The notes under the pieces: model-generated
Databases searched by the model: none
Seen by the model: only the letters and a program-made list of their open reading frames with translations
What the model was told of the DNA's origin: nothing
Part shown: positions 9,030-17,810 of the stretch, piece after piece
Position numbering within the stretch: position 1 is the first letter of the stretch
Layout of the letters: every line of letters begins with the position of its first letter
Assembly: GCA_021730285.1 (NCBI GenBank)
Contig: CP082962.1
Location: 2,728,001 to 2,792,000, forward strand
DNA from: Desulfovibrio sp. JY
Lineage (GTDB): Bacteria > Desulfobacterota > Desulfovibrionia > Desulfovibrionales > Desulfovibrionaceae
DNA length: 64,000 bases
Direction of reading: 5' to 3'
Translations under genes and position numbers: made by a program

Positions 9030-9435
9030 GACGCGCGCCCGGCAGGGTGGTCTCGAGCCGCCTGACCACGTCCAGGATGTCGGCCAGTTTGAACGGCTTG
9101 GCCACGAAATCGAAGGCCCCCTTGTGGAAGGACTCCTTGGCCGTCTCCAGGGTGGCGAAGCCGGTGATGACGATGCAGCCGACGGTTGGCGAGACGGCCT
9201 TGACCTTTTCCAGAAAGCCCATGCCGTCGAGGCCGTCCATCTTGAGGTCCGTGATGACGATGTCGGCCGGGGCCTCGGCGAACCGGGCCAGGGCGGCCTC
9301 GCTTTCGGTGAAGGTCTCCACGTCGTAGCCGGCCTTCTGGAAGGCGGGTCTCAAGCGTTTGACCACGATGGGCTCGTCGTCGAGGATGAGGATGCGGCGT
9401 TTCTTGGCGGTTGCGGCGTCGTTGGCGTCGATCAT
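9019..9435 (-). CDS. Single-domain response regulator
   Basis: 138-residue stand-alone receiver with no output domain. D19/D20 form the acidic pocket, D63 in VITDLKMDG is the phospho-acceptor, T in VITGFA and K in AKPFK complete the active site. A 13-residue hydrophilic N-terminal tail precedes the domain. It is sandwiched between two PEP-synthase-like genes: ATGA overlap with the upstream one and an 11-base overlap with the downstream one. Coupling this tight suggests it acts with these proteins as a phosphate shuttle or allosteric switch rather than on DNA (inference). Confidence 0.92.
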   Translation of the reverse strand: MIDANDAATAKKRRILILDDEPIVVKRLRPAFQKAGYDVETFTESEAALARFAEAPADIVITDLKMDGLDGMGFLEKVKAVSPTVGCIVITGFATLETAKESFHKGAFDFVAKPFKLADILDVVRRLETTLPGARHAG

Positions 9436-12008
9436 TTGATATCCTCCATCACCGGTTTGATGGCGGCCAGGAATTCCTCGGCAAAGCAGTGCGCGTCGCC
9501 CTCGCGGCTCATGCGCACGTCGAGCTGGCGCGTAAATCCGACCAGGCCGCCGAGCAGGCGCAGTTTGGCCCGCATGGCTTCCTTGTCAAGGGACTTGATG
9601 CGGCCGACCACCAGGTCGCCGTGCAGTTCCACCCGGAAATCCGAGCGTTCGAGGATCTTGCCGATGCAGCCCGCGCGCCGGGCCCGCCGGCGGAAATCCG
9701 TTACCCCGCCGAGAAAGCGGAAGTACAGGCTGTTGTCGGCCGGCACCTCGCCGACGTAGGCGTCGACGAGCACGAAGTGGTAGCCCAGGTGCAGATTCAG
9801 GTTCATGTACTCCCGGGACACCACGGCCAGATTGCGCCCGAGCTTGGCCGTGGCCCCGTCCCGGGGGCCGTAGGTGCGCGTGAGGCTCGCCATGAAGCTG
9901 CCCATGTCCACGGACACGGGTTCGGTGCTCCACATGCCGGAGTCGTCGAGTCCCCGCAACAGTTCCGAAAGCGGCAGGGAGGCCAGGGCGGCGGGTTCGA
10001 TCTCGCCCATGCCGCCGCGGGCCTCACCGTCGAGGTCGATGATGAAGAGGTTTAAGGGCAGGGAGGTCTTGAGCCGGGCGGCCGCGGCGTCGAGCAGGCC
10101 CTGGCCGGATTCGCTCAGTTCGATCAGCTCGGCCACGGATTTTTCGTGAATGAACCGCGTGATGTCATGGTAGGTGCGGCAGGAGGCCGGGGCGAAGTCC
10201 CGCGAATGGGGATCGACCAGGGCCAGGGGCGTGATCTTCTTGAGCAGCCGGCGCAGCAGCCGGTATTCGTAGGAGTCCTCGTAGACGTCCTCCTCGGTCA
10301 GCTCGAAAAAGCGCAGTTCCTTGATGAGCCCCCGGTAGACCACGTTCTGGGTGGCGTCCACGGTGATCTCGTCGCCGGTTTTGAGCAGTTCCGTGGCCAC
10401 GCCGCAGCCGACGATGGTGGGCACGCGGAATTCCCGGGCCACGGTGGCCATGTGCCCGGCCGGGGAACCGATGTCGGTCAGGATGCCCTGGGCCCGGGAC
10501 ATGATGCGCGAATAGCGCGGCGAGGTGTGGCGCGAGACGAGGATGGCCCCGAAGGGGAAGTCGTCGAGATCCTCCTCGTTCTGGACCACCTGCACCTTGC
10601 CCATGGCCACGCCGCGCTGGACCACGTCGCCGCGTCCGGAAAAGACGGCCTCGGCCTGGCTGGTGGCCGCGTCGATGGCCCCGGTGCGCTTTTCCGGCCG
10701 GCCGGAAAAGACCAGGGCCCGGCTTTGCAGGATGTAGAGCCGGCCGGCGGCGTCGAAAGTCCATTCCACGTCCTGGGGCCGCTTGAAATATTTTTCCAGG
10801 GTCAGCGCCGCTTCGCCAAGCAGGCTCAGGTCCGCTTCGCTCAAGCAGGAAACCCCGGCCAGTTCCTCGGGCACGGGCACGAAATCCGCGCCGCCGCCGG
10901 GAGTGAGCACCATCTGCCGGGTCTTTTGGGCAATATCCCGGGAGGTGGCGGCAAAGGGGGAATGGCGCTGGAGCAGGAAGGTGTCGGTCTCGATCTCGCC
11001 GCCGACCACGGGCGCGCACTGGCCCCAGGCGGCGCTGACGAAAACGCCTTCCTCTTTTTCGGTCATGGGCGCGTAGGTGTAGAGCGCGCCGCTGACGCGG
11101 GAGTCGATCATGACCTGGCAGCCCACGGCCATGACCGCCTCGTGTTCCTTGAATCCCCGGCGGCGGCGGTACAGCCAGGCTTCCGGGGAATAGAGGCTGG
11201 CCACGACTTTCTTGAAGGCGGTGTGGATCTCCGTCGGAGCCACGCCGATGACGCTCTCGTACTGGCCGGCGAAGGTGGTCTCGCCGTCCTCGTCCCAGGC
11301 GCTGCTGCGAAGGGCCAGTGCCTCGGGCGCGCGGCCGAGCCGTTCGGTGAGTTCGTCCAGGGATGCGGCCAGACTGCGGGCCAGGCCACGGGGAATGCTG
11401 GCCGCGAGGATATGGGCGGTGACGGCCCAGGACACGCCCCGGATGTTTTTTTCCTCGTCGAGGTCCAGAAGCTTGGCCTGCTCGCGGATGAATTCCGGCA
11501 GATTGTTTTTGGCCATGAAATCGGCGAACGCGCCGGTGGTGACGACAAAGCCGTCGGGCACGGGCAGGGCGAGCCTGTTTTTGAGCTCCCCGAGCATGGC
11601 GAACTTGCCGCCCACGGCCTCGCCCATGTCCGCGCGAAGCGCCGACAGGGGCAGGGTGGGGGGGGTGTCCGGGAAGCGGTGCCGGCCGGCGAGCTCGTCC
11701 TGCATTTCCTGGCGGATGCGCTCGAAGGCGGCGAAAAGTTCGACGTTTTTGCCCTGGTCGAGGATGGACAGGTCGGAGACGAGCTTGAAGACCTGGTCGG
11801 AGAGTTCCTCGCAGGCGGATTCGATGTAGCGGCGGTCGAAGACGTATTCGCCGCCGAGCTTGTCGGCCATGTCGGCCATGAGCGTGAGAATGCGGTTGTT
11901 GCGCTCGAGGACGCTCTTGAACTTCTTGAAGAGCACCACGAAGGGAACCGGGGCCTTGCCCCGCCGCCAGAAGCATACCGCGTCGCGGATACCGCTTAAC
12001 ACGCCCAT
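9432..12008 (-). CDS. PEP-synthase-like phosphotransferase, first paralogue
   Basis: 858 residues. Helical N-terminus (LFKKFKSVLERNN, about 27-110). PPDK_N-type ATP-binding domain with LRSSAWDEDGE near 232 and FAGQYES just after, and PQDVEW near 413 leading to ILQSRAL. Phosphohistidine domain with H519 in SPAGHMATVAREFR. C-terminal domain from about 560, with CRTYHDITRFIHEK near 610 and YMNLNLHLGYHF further on. It replaces the PEP/pyruvate-binding barrel expected of PEP synthase. All ATP-side motifs look functional, so autophosphorylation from ATP is plausible; the phosphoacceptor substrate is not. It begins 32 bases after the TIGR02186-type gene ends and overlaps the receiver gene (ATGA). 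A degraded metabolic enzyme is possible but less likely given three linked copies. Confidence 0.86.
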   Translation of the reverse strand: MGVLSGIRDAVCFWRRGKAPVPFVVLFKKFKSVLERNNRILTLMADMADKLGGEYVFDRRYIESACEELSDQVFKLVSDLSILDQGKNVELFAAFERIRQEMQDELAGRHRFPDTPPTLPLSALRADMGEAVGGKFAMLGELKNRLALPVPDGFVVTTGAFADFMAKNNLPEFIREQAKLLDLDEEKNIRGVSWAVTAHILAASIPRGLARSLAASLDELTERLGRAPEALALRSSAWDEDGETTFAGQYESVIGVAPTEIHTAFKKVVASLYSPEAWLYRRRRGFKEHEAVMAVGCQVMIDSRVSGALYTYAPMTEKEEGVFVSAAWGQCAPVVGGEIETDTFLLQRHSPFAATSRDIAQKTRQMVLTPGGGADFVPVPEELAGVSCLSEADLSLLGEAALTLEKYFKRPQDVEWTFDAAGRLYILQSRALVFSGRPEKRTGAIDAATSQAEAVFSGRGDVVQRGVAMGKVQVVQNEEDLDDFPFGAILVSRHTSPRYSRIMSRAQGILTDIGSPAGHMATVAREFRVPTIVGCGVATELLKTGDEITVDATQNVVYRGLIKELRFFELTEEDVYEDSYEYRLLRRLLKKITPLALVDPHSRDFAPASCRTYHDITRFIHEKSVAELIELSESGQGLLDAAAARLKTSLPLNLFIIDLDGEARGGMGEIEPAALASLPLSELLRGLDDSGMWSTEPVSVDMGSFMASLTRTYGPRDGATAKLGRNLAVVSREYMNLNLHLGYHFVLVDAYVGEVPADNSLYFRFLGGVTDFRRRARRAGCIGKILERSDFRVELHGDLVVGRIKSLDKEAMRAKLRLLGGLVGFTRQLDVRMSREGDAHCFAEEFLAAIKPVMEDIK

Positions 12009-12040
12009 GACCGTTTTGCCTTTCTAGTCGCAGGGCCCGG

Positions 12041-12793
12041 CTAGTGCGCCCCGCTTTTGGAACCGCTGCACAGCTGGCCGATGATGAAGCCGCCGAGGAT
12101 GGCGATGATCGAGGCCAGGACGCCGAAAAGCAGCCCATGGTTGAAGGCCATGTTGGCCATGAACGCCGGAATGCCCACGAACGAGGCTGCCACGTCCACC
12201 TCGCCGAGCGCCGTCTCGGTCCCGCCGGCGACGGCAAAGGCCTCCACGGCATAGGCGCCGGGGGAAAGCCGGGAAGGCACGTGGAGCACGGCGGTAAACG
12301 GCCGCATGCCGTCGGCCTCCGGGCCGAAGGTGACCGTGCCGGCATGGTCCTTATATAGCTTTTCGGCCCGCTGGTAATGCAGGAATTCCTTGATGAGCCC
12401 GGCCTTGTCCGGGGACTTGGCCTCCGCGGTGATGCGCTCGGCCAGCCCGGGAATGCCCAGATGGTCCAGGCTTGCTTCCGGCAGGCCGTCCGAGGCGGCG
12501 ATGAGAAACACCTTGGGCGCGCCGGTGAAGGTCACCTTGTCGAGGTTCATCCACAAGACGCCAAGCGCCTTGCCCTTCTGCTTCATGTGGAAGGTGTCGG
12601 GTTCGCCGGACAGGCGCACGGCCACTTGGGCGCCGGCCGGGGCCTTGCCCGTGACCGTCAGGTCGATGCCGTCATAGAGCGCGCCGATGCGGATAGCCGG
12701 GGGCGTGACCGCAAGCGCCGGGTCCTCGGCGGCGAAGGCCGAAGCCGGGGCCAGAAGACAACACAAGGTCAGGAGGAGAAGTACGCGCCGCAT
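12041..12793 (-). CDS. TIGR02186-type membrane protein linked to TSUP permease
   Basis: 250 residues with a cleavable-looking signal peptide (RRVLLLLTLCCLLAPASAFA) and one C-terminal membrane helix (about 215-240, LLFGVLASIIAILGGFIIGQ). The body is a beta-rich extracytoplasmic domain beginning PPAIRIGALYDGIDLTVTG. This fits the TIGR02186/Alph_Pro_TM family, which commonly neighbours TauE/SafE permeases. Start ATG 12793 lies one base after the permease stop (TAGCATG); an upstream in-frame ATG would sit inside the permease gene. It probably acts at the outer face of the membrane with the permease. Its molecular function is unknown. Confidence 0.82.
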   Translation of the reverse strand: MRRVLLLLTLCCLLAPASAFAAEDPALAVTPPAIRIGALYDGIDLTVTGKAPAGAQVAVRLSGEPDTFHMKQKGKALGVLWMNLDKVTFTGAPKVFLIAASDGLPEASLDHLGIPGLAERITAEAKSPDKAGLIKEFLHYQRAEKLYKDHAGTVTFGPEADGMRPFTAVLHVPSRLSPGAYAVEAFAVAGGTETALGEVDVAASFVGIPAFMANMAFNHGLLFGVLASIIAILGGFIIGQLCSGSKSGAH

Positions 12794-12794
12794 G

Positions 12795-13733
12795 CTAGTG
12801 TCCTCCAATGGCCGCCAGCAGCACATTGGGGCGGGCCAGCAGTTCGTAGAGCATCTTGAACATGACGATCAGCACGATGCCGGCCAGGTAGACCTTCAGC
12901 TGGTCGCCCTGCAGCTTGCGGCCGATGCGGGCGCCGATCTGGGCCCCCAGGGCCGAGCCGATCAGCAGGATGAGCGCCAGGACGAAGTCCACGGTGTGGT
13001 TGGTCCAGGCCTGCATGATGGTGACGTTAAGGCAGGTGAAAAGCACCTGAAAGAGGCTCGTGCCCACGACCACGTGCATGGGCATGCGCAGCATGTAGAC
13101 CATGACCGGAACCATGATGAAGCCGCCGCCGACGCCCATGATGGCGGAGAGCACGCCGACCAGGCTGCCCAAAAACAGGGGCATGATCAGCGACATGCGC
13201 ACGCCCGAGCGGGGGAATTCCATCTGGAAGGGCAGGCTGGCCATCATCCTGGCGTAGCCGGAGGGCTTTTTGGGCGCGGCCGGCTTTTGCGACGGATTCT
13301 TGGCCTTGCGCATGGAGGTGATGGACTCGATGAACATGTAGGAGCCCACGCTGCCGAGCATGAGCACGTAGGTGATGCTGATGAGAAAGTCGGCGTTGCC
13401 CATGGCCCGCAGGACCTTGATCAGCTGGACGCCCAGCGTGCCGCCGACGACGCCGCCGATCAGCAGCAGCAGGCCCATCTTGACGTCGACGTTGCCGAGC
13501 CGCAGGTGGATGAGCGTGCCCGAGGTGGAGGCGCCCACGATCTGGTTGGAGTCCGAAGCCGCGGCCACGGTGGGCGGAATGCCCATCATCATCAGAAGCG
13601 GCGTCATCAGGAAGCCCCCTCCGACGCCGAAGATGCCCGAGAGAAGTCCCACACCCCCACCCAGGCCGAGTACGGCCAGGATGTTCACCGAGTTTCCGGC
13701 GATGGGCAGGTACATGGTCATGGGAATGCTCAT
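12795..13733 (-). CDS. TSUP (TauE/SafE) family anion permease
   Basis: 312 residues, multi-pass. Two related halves each contain the family signature: GLLSGIFGVGGGFLMTPLL near 30 and GVLSAIMGVGGGFIMVPV near 200, with about eight hydrophobic helices and a basic cytoplasmic loop (about 135-175) between them. TSUP proteins move sulfite, sulfoacetate, sulfonates or other small organic or sulfur anions; the substrate here cannot be read from sequence. ATG 13733 overlaps the stop of the stress-protein gene (ATGA). As second gene of the operon it suggests the pathway senses or handles an exported or imported anion. Confidence 0.9.
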   Translation of the reverse strand: MSIPMTMYLPIAGNSVNILAVLGLGGGVGLLSGIFGVGGGFLMTPLLMMMGIPPTVAAASDSNQIVGASTSGTLIHLRLGNVDVKMGLLLLIGGVVGGTLGVQLIKVLRAMGNADFLISITYVLMLGSVGSYMFIESITSMRKAKNPSQKPAAPKKPSGYARMMASLPFQMEFPRSGVRMSLIMPLFLGSLVGVLSAIMGVGGGFIMVPVMVYMLRMPMHVVVGTSLFQVLFTCLNVTIMQAWTNHTVDFVLALILLIGSALGAQIGARIGRKLQGDQLKVYLAGIVLIVMFKMLYELLARPNVLLAAIGGH

Positions 13734-14170
13734 GTCGCCTTTCCTTTTGGCTGCGTTGCCGTTTCGTCCTTGCGCGGACTGACAAGCTCCACCCGGCACG
13801 AAACCCGGTGCAGGATCTGGCGCAGGGACTGTGTTTCCCGCTCCGATTGCCGCCCCTCGGCGTCGGTTGTTTCCGCCACCAGCAGCGTGACCTTGCGGTC
13901 CTTGGCGAATCGGATCACCTCATCCTCGAAGATCCCCTCGGCCACGAACCACTCGATGGCGACGCCCTCGGACCGGGCCCGTTCGACGAGCAGGCGCAGC
14001 TGCCGCCGCGCCTCCACTTCGGCCAGCGGCGGGGTCGCCTGTCCCTCGGGCGGGGCCGTGACGAAGAGCACGGACACCTTGGCCGGAATGCGCCGGGCCA
14101 GGGCAACGGCCCGTCCCAGCGCTCCGAAGGCCCCATGCCGGGGCGTCATGCAAACGAGTATGTGTTCCAT
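13730..14170 (-). CDS. UspA-type universal stress protein, first gene of operon
   Basis: 146 residues with a Usp-like alpha/beta order: ILVCMTPRHGAFGALGRAVALA at the start, VSVLFVTAP, VAIEWFVAEG, and VTLLVAETTD near 110. The canonical ATP-binding GxxGxxxxS motif is not evident, so nucleotide binding is uncertain. ATG 14170 is preceded by GGGAGGG at about 11 bases. It leads the leftward operon and overlaps the permease gene by four bases. Many TSUP operons begin with such a protein, so it may be a cytoplasmic accessory factor (inference). Confidence 0.8.
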   Translation of the reverse strand: MEHILVCMTPRHGAFGALGRAVALARRIPAKVSVLFVTAPPEGQATPPLAEVEARRQLRLLVERARSEGVAIEWFVAEGIFEDEVIRFAKDRKVTLLVAETTDAEGRQSERETQSLRQILHRVSCRVELVSPRKDETATQPKGKAT

Positions 14171-14191
14171 GGCGTTTCTCGCCCTCCCTGC

Positions 14192-14207
14192 AGCAACCTG
14201 CGGGCCA
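14192..14207 (-). promoter_or_regulatory. Candidate sigma-54 promoter for the leftward operon
   Basis: Read on the minus strand the bases are TGGCCC-GCAGG-TTGCT, close to the TGGCAC-N5-TTGC consensus with GG and GC ten bases apart. An NtrC-type activator is encoded next door. Against it, the predicted transcription start (about 14181) would lie downstream of the GGGAGGG ribosome site at 14182-14188 and only about 11 bases from ATG 14170, so the message would be nearly leaderless. Confidence 0.4.
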
Positions 14208-14323
14208 ACTTTGCTGAAAAAGGACAACATGGCGGGAATGCGGGCATTTCCTCTACGCGGCCGGCAGCGGTCGCCACGGTCGTGTTTCAGATTGGAAGAA
14301 ACGGCGGACGGCGGGCCGGACTT

Positions 14324-14340
14324 TGTTCCGAAGTGGAACA
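14324..14340. promoter_or_regulatory. Perfect 6-5-6 palindrome, candidate activator binding site
   Basis: TGTTCC-GAAGT-GGAACA is a perfect inverted repeat with a 5-base spacer. A second, weaker one, GTTTC-N9-GAAAC, lies about 25 bases to the left (14284-14302). It sits between the two divergent operons, roughly 117 bases from the leftward and 51 bases from the rightward sigma-54-like elements. That is where an enhancer-type site for the neighbouring NtrC-family regulator would be expected. The binding protein is inferred. Confidence 0.4.
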
Positions 14341-14390
14341 TGCGGCCCCAGGCGACCGGGACGGGTTCAATGAAATGAGCAGGTTATGTT

Positions 14391-14406
14391 TGGAATGGGG
14401 ATTGCT
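14391..14406 (+). promoter_or_regulatory. Candidate sigma-54 promoter for the kinase/NtrC pair
   Basis: TGGAAT-GGGGA-TTGCT has GG and GC ten bases apart, as sigma-54 requires, and a perfect TTGC -12 element; the -24 element differs at two positions. The predicted start near 14416 leaves a leader of about 84 bases before ATG 14500, which is reasonable. It would make the activator self-regulated. Confidence 0.42.
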
Positions 14407-14499
14407 AACCCTGCCCTGGCCGGTCCGTCGGGGTTGGCGGCTTTGCGGGGCGGTCGAAAAAGGGTAGCTTGTCGCTTCCCGGCAACAAGGATTGAGGCC

Positions 14500-15942
14500 A
14501 TGCTGCGCACCATCCGTTCCAAAATGATCTTCACTTTCGCGGTGAGTCTGTTCTCCGTGCTGGTTTTGGCCGTCTTTCACCTGGGCAGCCTGTCGGCGCT
14601 TCGGGAGCGCTATCTGGTCAGCGAACGGGTCGAGGACCTGCAGAACGACATTCTGGAAGTCCGGCGCTTCGAAAAAAATTTCCTGTTATATCACGATATT
14701 TCCAGCTTGCGCGAGGGCCTCGACTACCTCGACGAGGTGGACCGTCTGGCCGGCGGCCTCACCGGCGGCATGGCCCACGAACTGGGTGAAAAGGCCTATC
14801 GTGAATTTTTAAACGACCTGGAAGCCTACCGCACGGCCCTGTCCCGGCTGTCGGAGCAGGGCAAGCCCACGCCCGAGGAAACCGAGGCCGTGCGCAACAA
14901 GGGCAAGGCCCTCACCGACTTCGCCACCAGGCTCCTTTCGGCCAAGCGGGCCCGCATCCATGAGACCATCCGCCAGTCCCTGGCTTTGCCCTTCGCCTTT
15001 GTCGGCGTGTTTCTGGCCGTGACCATCGCCGTGGTGGCGCTCGTTTCCACCCGGGTGCTGCGGCCGCTGGCTCTGTTGCGCGAGACCACGCGCCGGGTGG
15101 GCGACGGCGATTTCCGGCCGGTGGCCTTGCGTTCCGATCTGTCCGACGAGATTTCCGGGCTCATGGGGGCGTTTAACCGCATGGCCCACCAGATCGAGGT
15201 CAATCAGGAGGATTTGCTCCAGGCCCGCAAGATGGCGGCGCTCGGCACCTTTACCGCCGGCGTGGCCCACGAGCTCAACAACCCGCTCAACAACATCGCG
15301 CTGACCGCCGACGCCCTGCGCGAGGATTATGCAGACACCCTCGACGCCGACGGCCGGGAGCTTGTGGACGACATCACGGGGCAGGCCGACCGGGCGGCGG
15401 ACATCGTGCGCAACCTGCTCGATTTTTCCCGCACCGAGCGACCGCCCTTGGTGCCGCTTTCCCCGGCCGAAGTGGTGCGCTCGAGCCTCAATCTGGTTAA
15501 AAACCAGATACAGGCTGCGGGCGTGCGCCTGGAAACGGAGTATGCCCCGGAGCTGCCCCCCATCCGGGGGGATTTGCGCAGCCTCCAGCAGGTGCTGGTC
15601 AACATCGTGCAAAACGCCGCCCAGGCCACGCCTCCCGGCGGCGTCGTGCGCGTGGAAACCTGCCTCGGCCGGGACGCCGGCCATATCCGCATCAGCGTGG
15701 CCGATACCGGCCCCGGCATCCCCCCGAGCGTGCGGGAGCACATCTTCGAACCGTTTTTCACCACCAAGGGCGTGGGCAAGGGCACGGGCCTGGGGCTGGC
15801 CGTGGCCTATTCCCTGGTCAAGCGCCATGGCGGCCGCATCGAGGTCGAGTCCCCGGAGGACGGCGGCGCGGTCTTTACCGTGCGCCTGCCCGTCGCGCCG
15901 CCCGCCACGCCCGAAGACGCCCCGGAGCAAGGGACCTCATGA
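14500..15942 (+). CDS. Membrane sensor histidine kinase, HBM-like sensor
   Basis: 480 residues. Membrane helices at about 10-30 and 165-190 flank a helical sensor with the motif [14 protein letters not shown] (53-66), typical of HBM domains. A HAMP linker ([14 protein letters not shown]) follows, then HisKA with H257 in [12 protein letters not shown], and HATPase boxes ADTGPGIP and GTGLGLA. ATG 14500 was chosen because AAGG/TTGAGG stretches precede it and it starts directly before the signal-anchor; an ATG 114 bases upstream lacks a site and would cover the promoter. The stop overlaps the NtrC-type regulator start (ATGA). It probably controls the divergent operon through that regulator (inference from arrangement). 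Confidence 0.92.
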   Translation: MLRTIRSKMIFTFAVSLFSVLVLAVFHLGSLSALRERYLVSERVEDLQNDILEVRRFEKNFLLYHDISSLREGLDYLDEVDRLAGGLTGGMAHELGEKAYREFLNDLEAYRTALSRLSEQGKPTPEETEAVRNKGKALTDFATRLLSAKRARIHETIRQSLALPFAFVGVFLAVTIAVVALVSTRVLRPLALLRETTRRVGDGDFRPVALRSDLSDEISGLMGAFNRMAHQIEVNQEDLLQARKMAALGTFTAGVAHELNNPLNNIALTADALREDYADTLDADGRELVDDITGQADRAADIVRNLLDFSRTERPPLVPLSPAEVVRSSLNLVKNQIQAAGVRLETEYAPELPPIRGDLRSLQQVLVNIVQNAAQATPPGGVVRVETCLGRDAGHIRISVADTGPGIPPSVREHIFEPFFTTKGVGKGTGLGLAVAYSLVKRHGGRIEVESPEDGGAVFTVRLPVAPPATPEDAPEQGTS

Positions 15943-17282
15943 AGCATCGCATCGCCGTGGTGGATGACGAGACCATCGTGTGCAACCGCCTCAGCCGCGC
16001 CCTGGCCAAGGACGGCGACGCGGTGGAGGCCTTCACCGAGGGCCGGTCGTTTCTGGCCCGTCAGGCCGAGGACCCGTTCGACCTGGTCTTTCTGGATTTG
16101 CGCCTGCCGGACGAGGACGGCATTTCGCTTTTGCCCCGCATCAAGGCGGCCTCGCGCGACACCGAAGTGATCCTCGTGACCGGGTTCGGCTCCATCGAGA
16201 CGGCGGTGGAGGCGGTCAAGGAGGGGGCGTTCCACTACGTCCAAAAGCCGGTGAAGCTGGCCGAAGTGCGAAGCCTCGCCGGCGCGGCCCTGGAGCGCAT
16301 CGACCTGCGCCGGGAAAACGCCCGGCTGCGCGAGGCACTGCGCGACGGTTCCGAGGGCAAGGCCATGATCGGCACCTCGCCGGCCATCCGCAAGGTCTTC
16401 GCCATGATCGACAAGGTGGCCCCCATCGACTGCAACGTCCTGCTGCTTGGGGCCAGCGGCACGGGCAAGGAGCTGGTGGCACGGGCGCTGCACAGCCAGA
16501 GCAAGCGCAGCGACCGCCCGTTCGTGTCGTTTAACTGCGGCGGGTTTACCGACGAACTCATCAGCAGCGAGCTGTTCGGCTACGAGAAGGGGGCCTTTAC
16601 CGGCGCGACGGCAACCCGCATCGGGCTCTTCGAATCCGCGGCCGGGGGCACGGTCTTTCTCGACGAGATCGGCGAGATGCCCCTTTCCATGCAGGTCAAG
16701 CTCCTGCGCGTCATCCAGGAGCGCAAGCTCCTGCGCGTCGGCGGCACCAAGCCCATCGACCTCGACGTGCGCCTCATTGCCGCCACCAACAAGGACCTCA
16801 AGCACGAGGCCGCGGTCGGCGCGTTTCGCGAGGACCTGTTTTTTCGCTTAAACGTCGTGACCATCCACCTGCCGCGCCTGGACGAGCGCCGCGACGACAT
16901 CGCCCCCCTGACCACCCACTTCCTGGAAAAATACAGCCTGGCCTTCCACAAGGCCGTCACCCGGGTCGAGCCCGAGGCCATGCGCATCCTTTGTGCCTAC
17001 AGCTACCCGGGCAATGTCCGGGAGCTGGAAAACATCGTGGAGCGCGGCGTGGCCCTGGCCGAGGGCGAGACGCTGCGGGTCCAGGACCTGCCCTCGGACC
17101 TGCGCCAGCTCTCCTTCGACTCCATCGAGGGCGAGGGGCTCATGTCGCTTGAAGAGATGGAGCGGCGCTACATCATGCGGGTGCTTGAGCGCACGGGCTA
17201 CAACAAGGGGCTTTCGGCCCAGATTCTGGACGTGCCCCGCACCACGCTGTGGCGCAAGCTCAAGCAGTACGGCCTGGACTAG
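15939..17282 (+). CDS. NtrC-family sigma-54-dependent response regulator
   Basis: 447 residues in the standard three-part layout. Receiver domain 1-120 with D9/D10, phospho-acceptor D53 and K in QKPVK. AAA+ domain with Walker A GASGTGKE near 170, the sigma-54 contact loop GAFTGA near 218 and GTVFLDEIGEM as Walker B. A Fis-type helix-turn-helix ends the protein (KGLSAQILDVPRTTLWRKL). The intact GAFTGA means it can activate sigma-54 RNA polymerase. It follows its kinase with a four-base overlap. Likely targets are the sigma-54-like promoters in the 14171-14499 spacer. Confidence 0.95.
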   Translation: MKHRIAVVDDETIVCNRLSRALAKDGDAVEAFTEGRSFLARQAEDPFDLVFLDLRLPDEDGISLLPRIKAASRDTEVILVTGFGSIETAVEAVKEGAFHYVQKPVKLAEVRSLAGAALERIDLRRENARLREALRDGSEGKAMIGTSPAIRKVFAMIDKVAPIDCNVLLLGASGTGKELVARALHSQSKRSDRPFVSFNCGGFTDELISSELFGYEKGAFTGATATRIGLFESAAGGTVFLDEIGEMPLSMQVKLLRVIQERKLLRVGGTKPIDLDVRLIAATNKDLKHEAAVGAFREDLFFRLNVVTIHLPRLDERRDDIAPLTTHFLEKYSLAFHKAVTRVEPEAMRILCAYSYPGNVRELENIVERGVALAEGETLRVQDLPSDLRQLSFDSIEGEGLMSLEEMERRYIMRVLERTGYNKGLSAQILDVPRTTLWRKLKQYGLD

Positions 17283-17346
17283 GGCCGGTTCGCGGCCGAC
17301 GGCGCGCGCTGCTCGGGGCCTGTCGCGGGGCGGGGAGGCGGGGCGC

Positions 17347-17799
17347 TCAGTCCCTGGCGTGGGCGGTCAGGAAGATGTCGAGCTGGTTGGCGAATGCCGC
17401 CTTGTCGCGGTTGCCGAGCGGCGGGGGGCCCCCGGTGACCACGCCGCTGCTGCGCAAATCATACAGCAGATTCCGCATAGCCAGACGGCCCTGGATGTTG
17501 TCCTTGCCGTAGAGCTCCCCTCTGGGGCTCAGGGCGTGGGCGTCTTTTTCGATGACCAGGGCGGCCAGCGGGATATCCGCCGTGATCACCAGATCGCCGG
17601 GCGCGACCCGGGCGACGATGGCCGCGTCCACCACGTCGAAGCCCTGGCCCACCCGGATGGCGCTGATGCGGGGCGAGGCCGGCACGGCCAGGGACTTGTT
17701 GGCGATAAGAGTCAGCCCGAGGTCCAGGCGTATGGCCGCGCGGAACAGGATTTCCTTGATGGGGGTCGGCAAGGCGTCGGCATCGACATAGATGTGCAT
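17347..17799 (-). CDS. yaiI: YaiI/YqxD family (DUF188) protein
   Basis: 150 residues matching the UPF0178/DUF188 family over its full length: [11 protein letters not shown] at the start, a second acidic strand [21 protein letters not shown], then [17 protein letters not shown], which is the family hallmark, and a C-terminal NQLDIFLT. The fold is PIN-like with acidic residues that may bind metal; no reaction is established. ATG 17799 has GAGGA about eight bases upstream. It lies 11 bases after the AarF-type gene and is probably the last gene of the folD-aarF unit. Confidence 0.92.
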   Translation of the reverse strand: MHIYVDADALPTPIKEILFRAAIRLDLGLTLIANKSLAVPASPRISAIRVGQGFDVVDAAIVARVAPGDLVITADIPLAALVIEKDAHALSPRGELYGKDNIQGRLAMRNLLYDLRSSGVVTGGPPPLGNRDKAAFANQLDIFLTAHARD

Positions 17800-17810
17800 G
17801 GAAATGTTCC

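Noticed and set aside
6954-9065. 703-codon plus-strand frame opposite the second PEP-synthase-like gene
   Set aside because: Gly/His/Gln-rich with no family resemblance, and no ribosome site; explained by GC bias against a supported gene.
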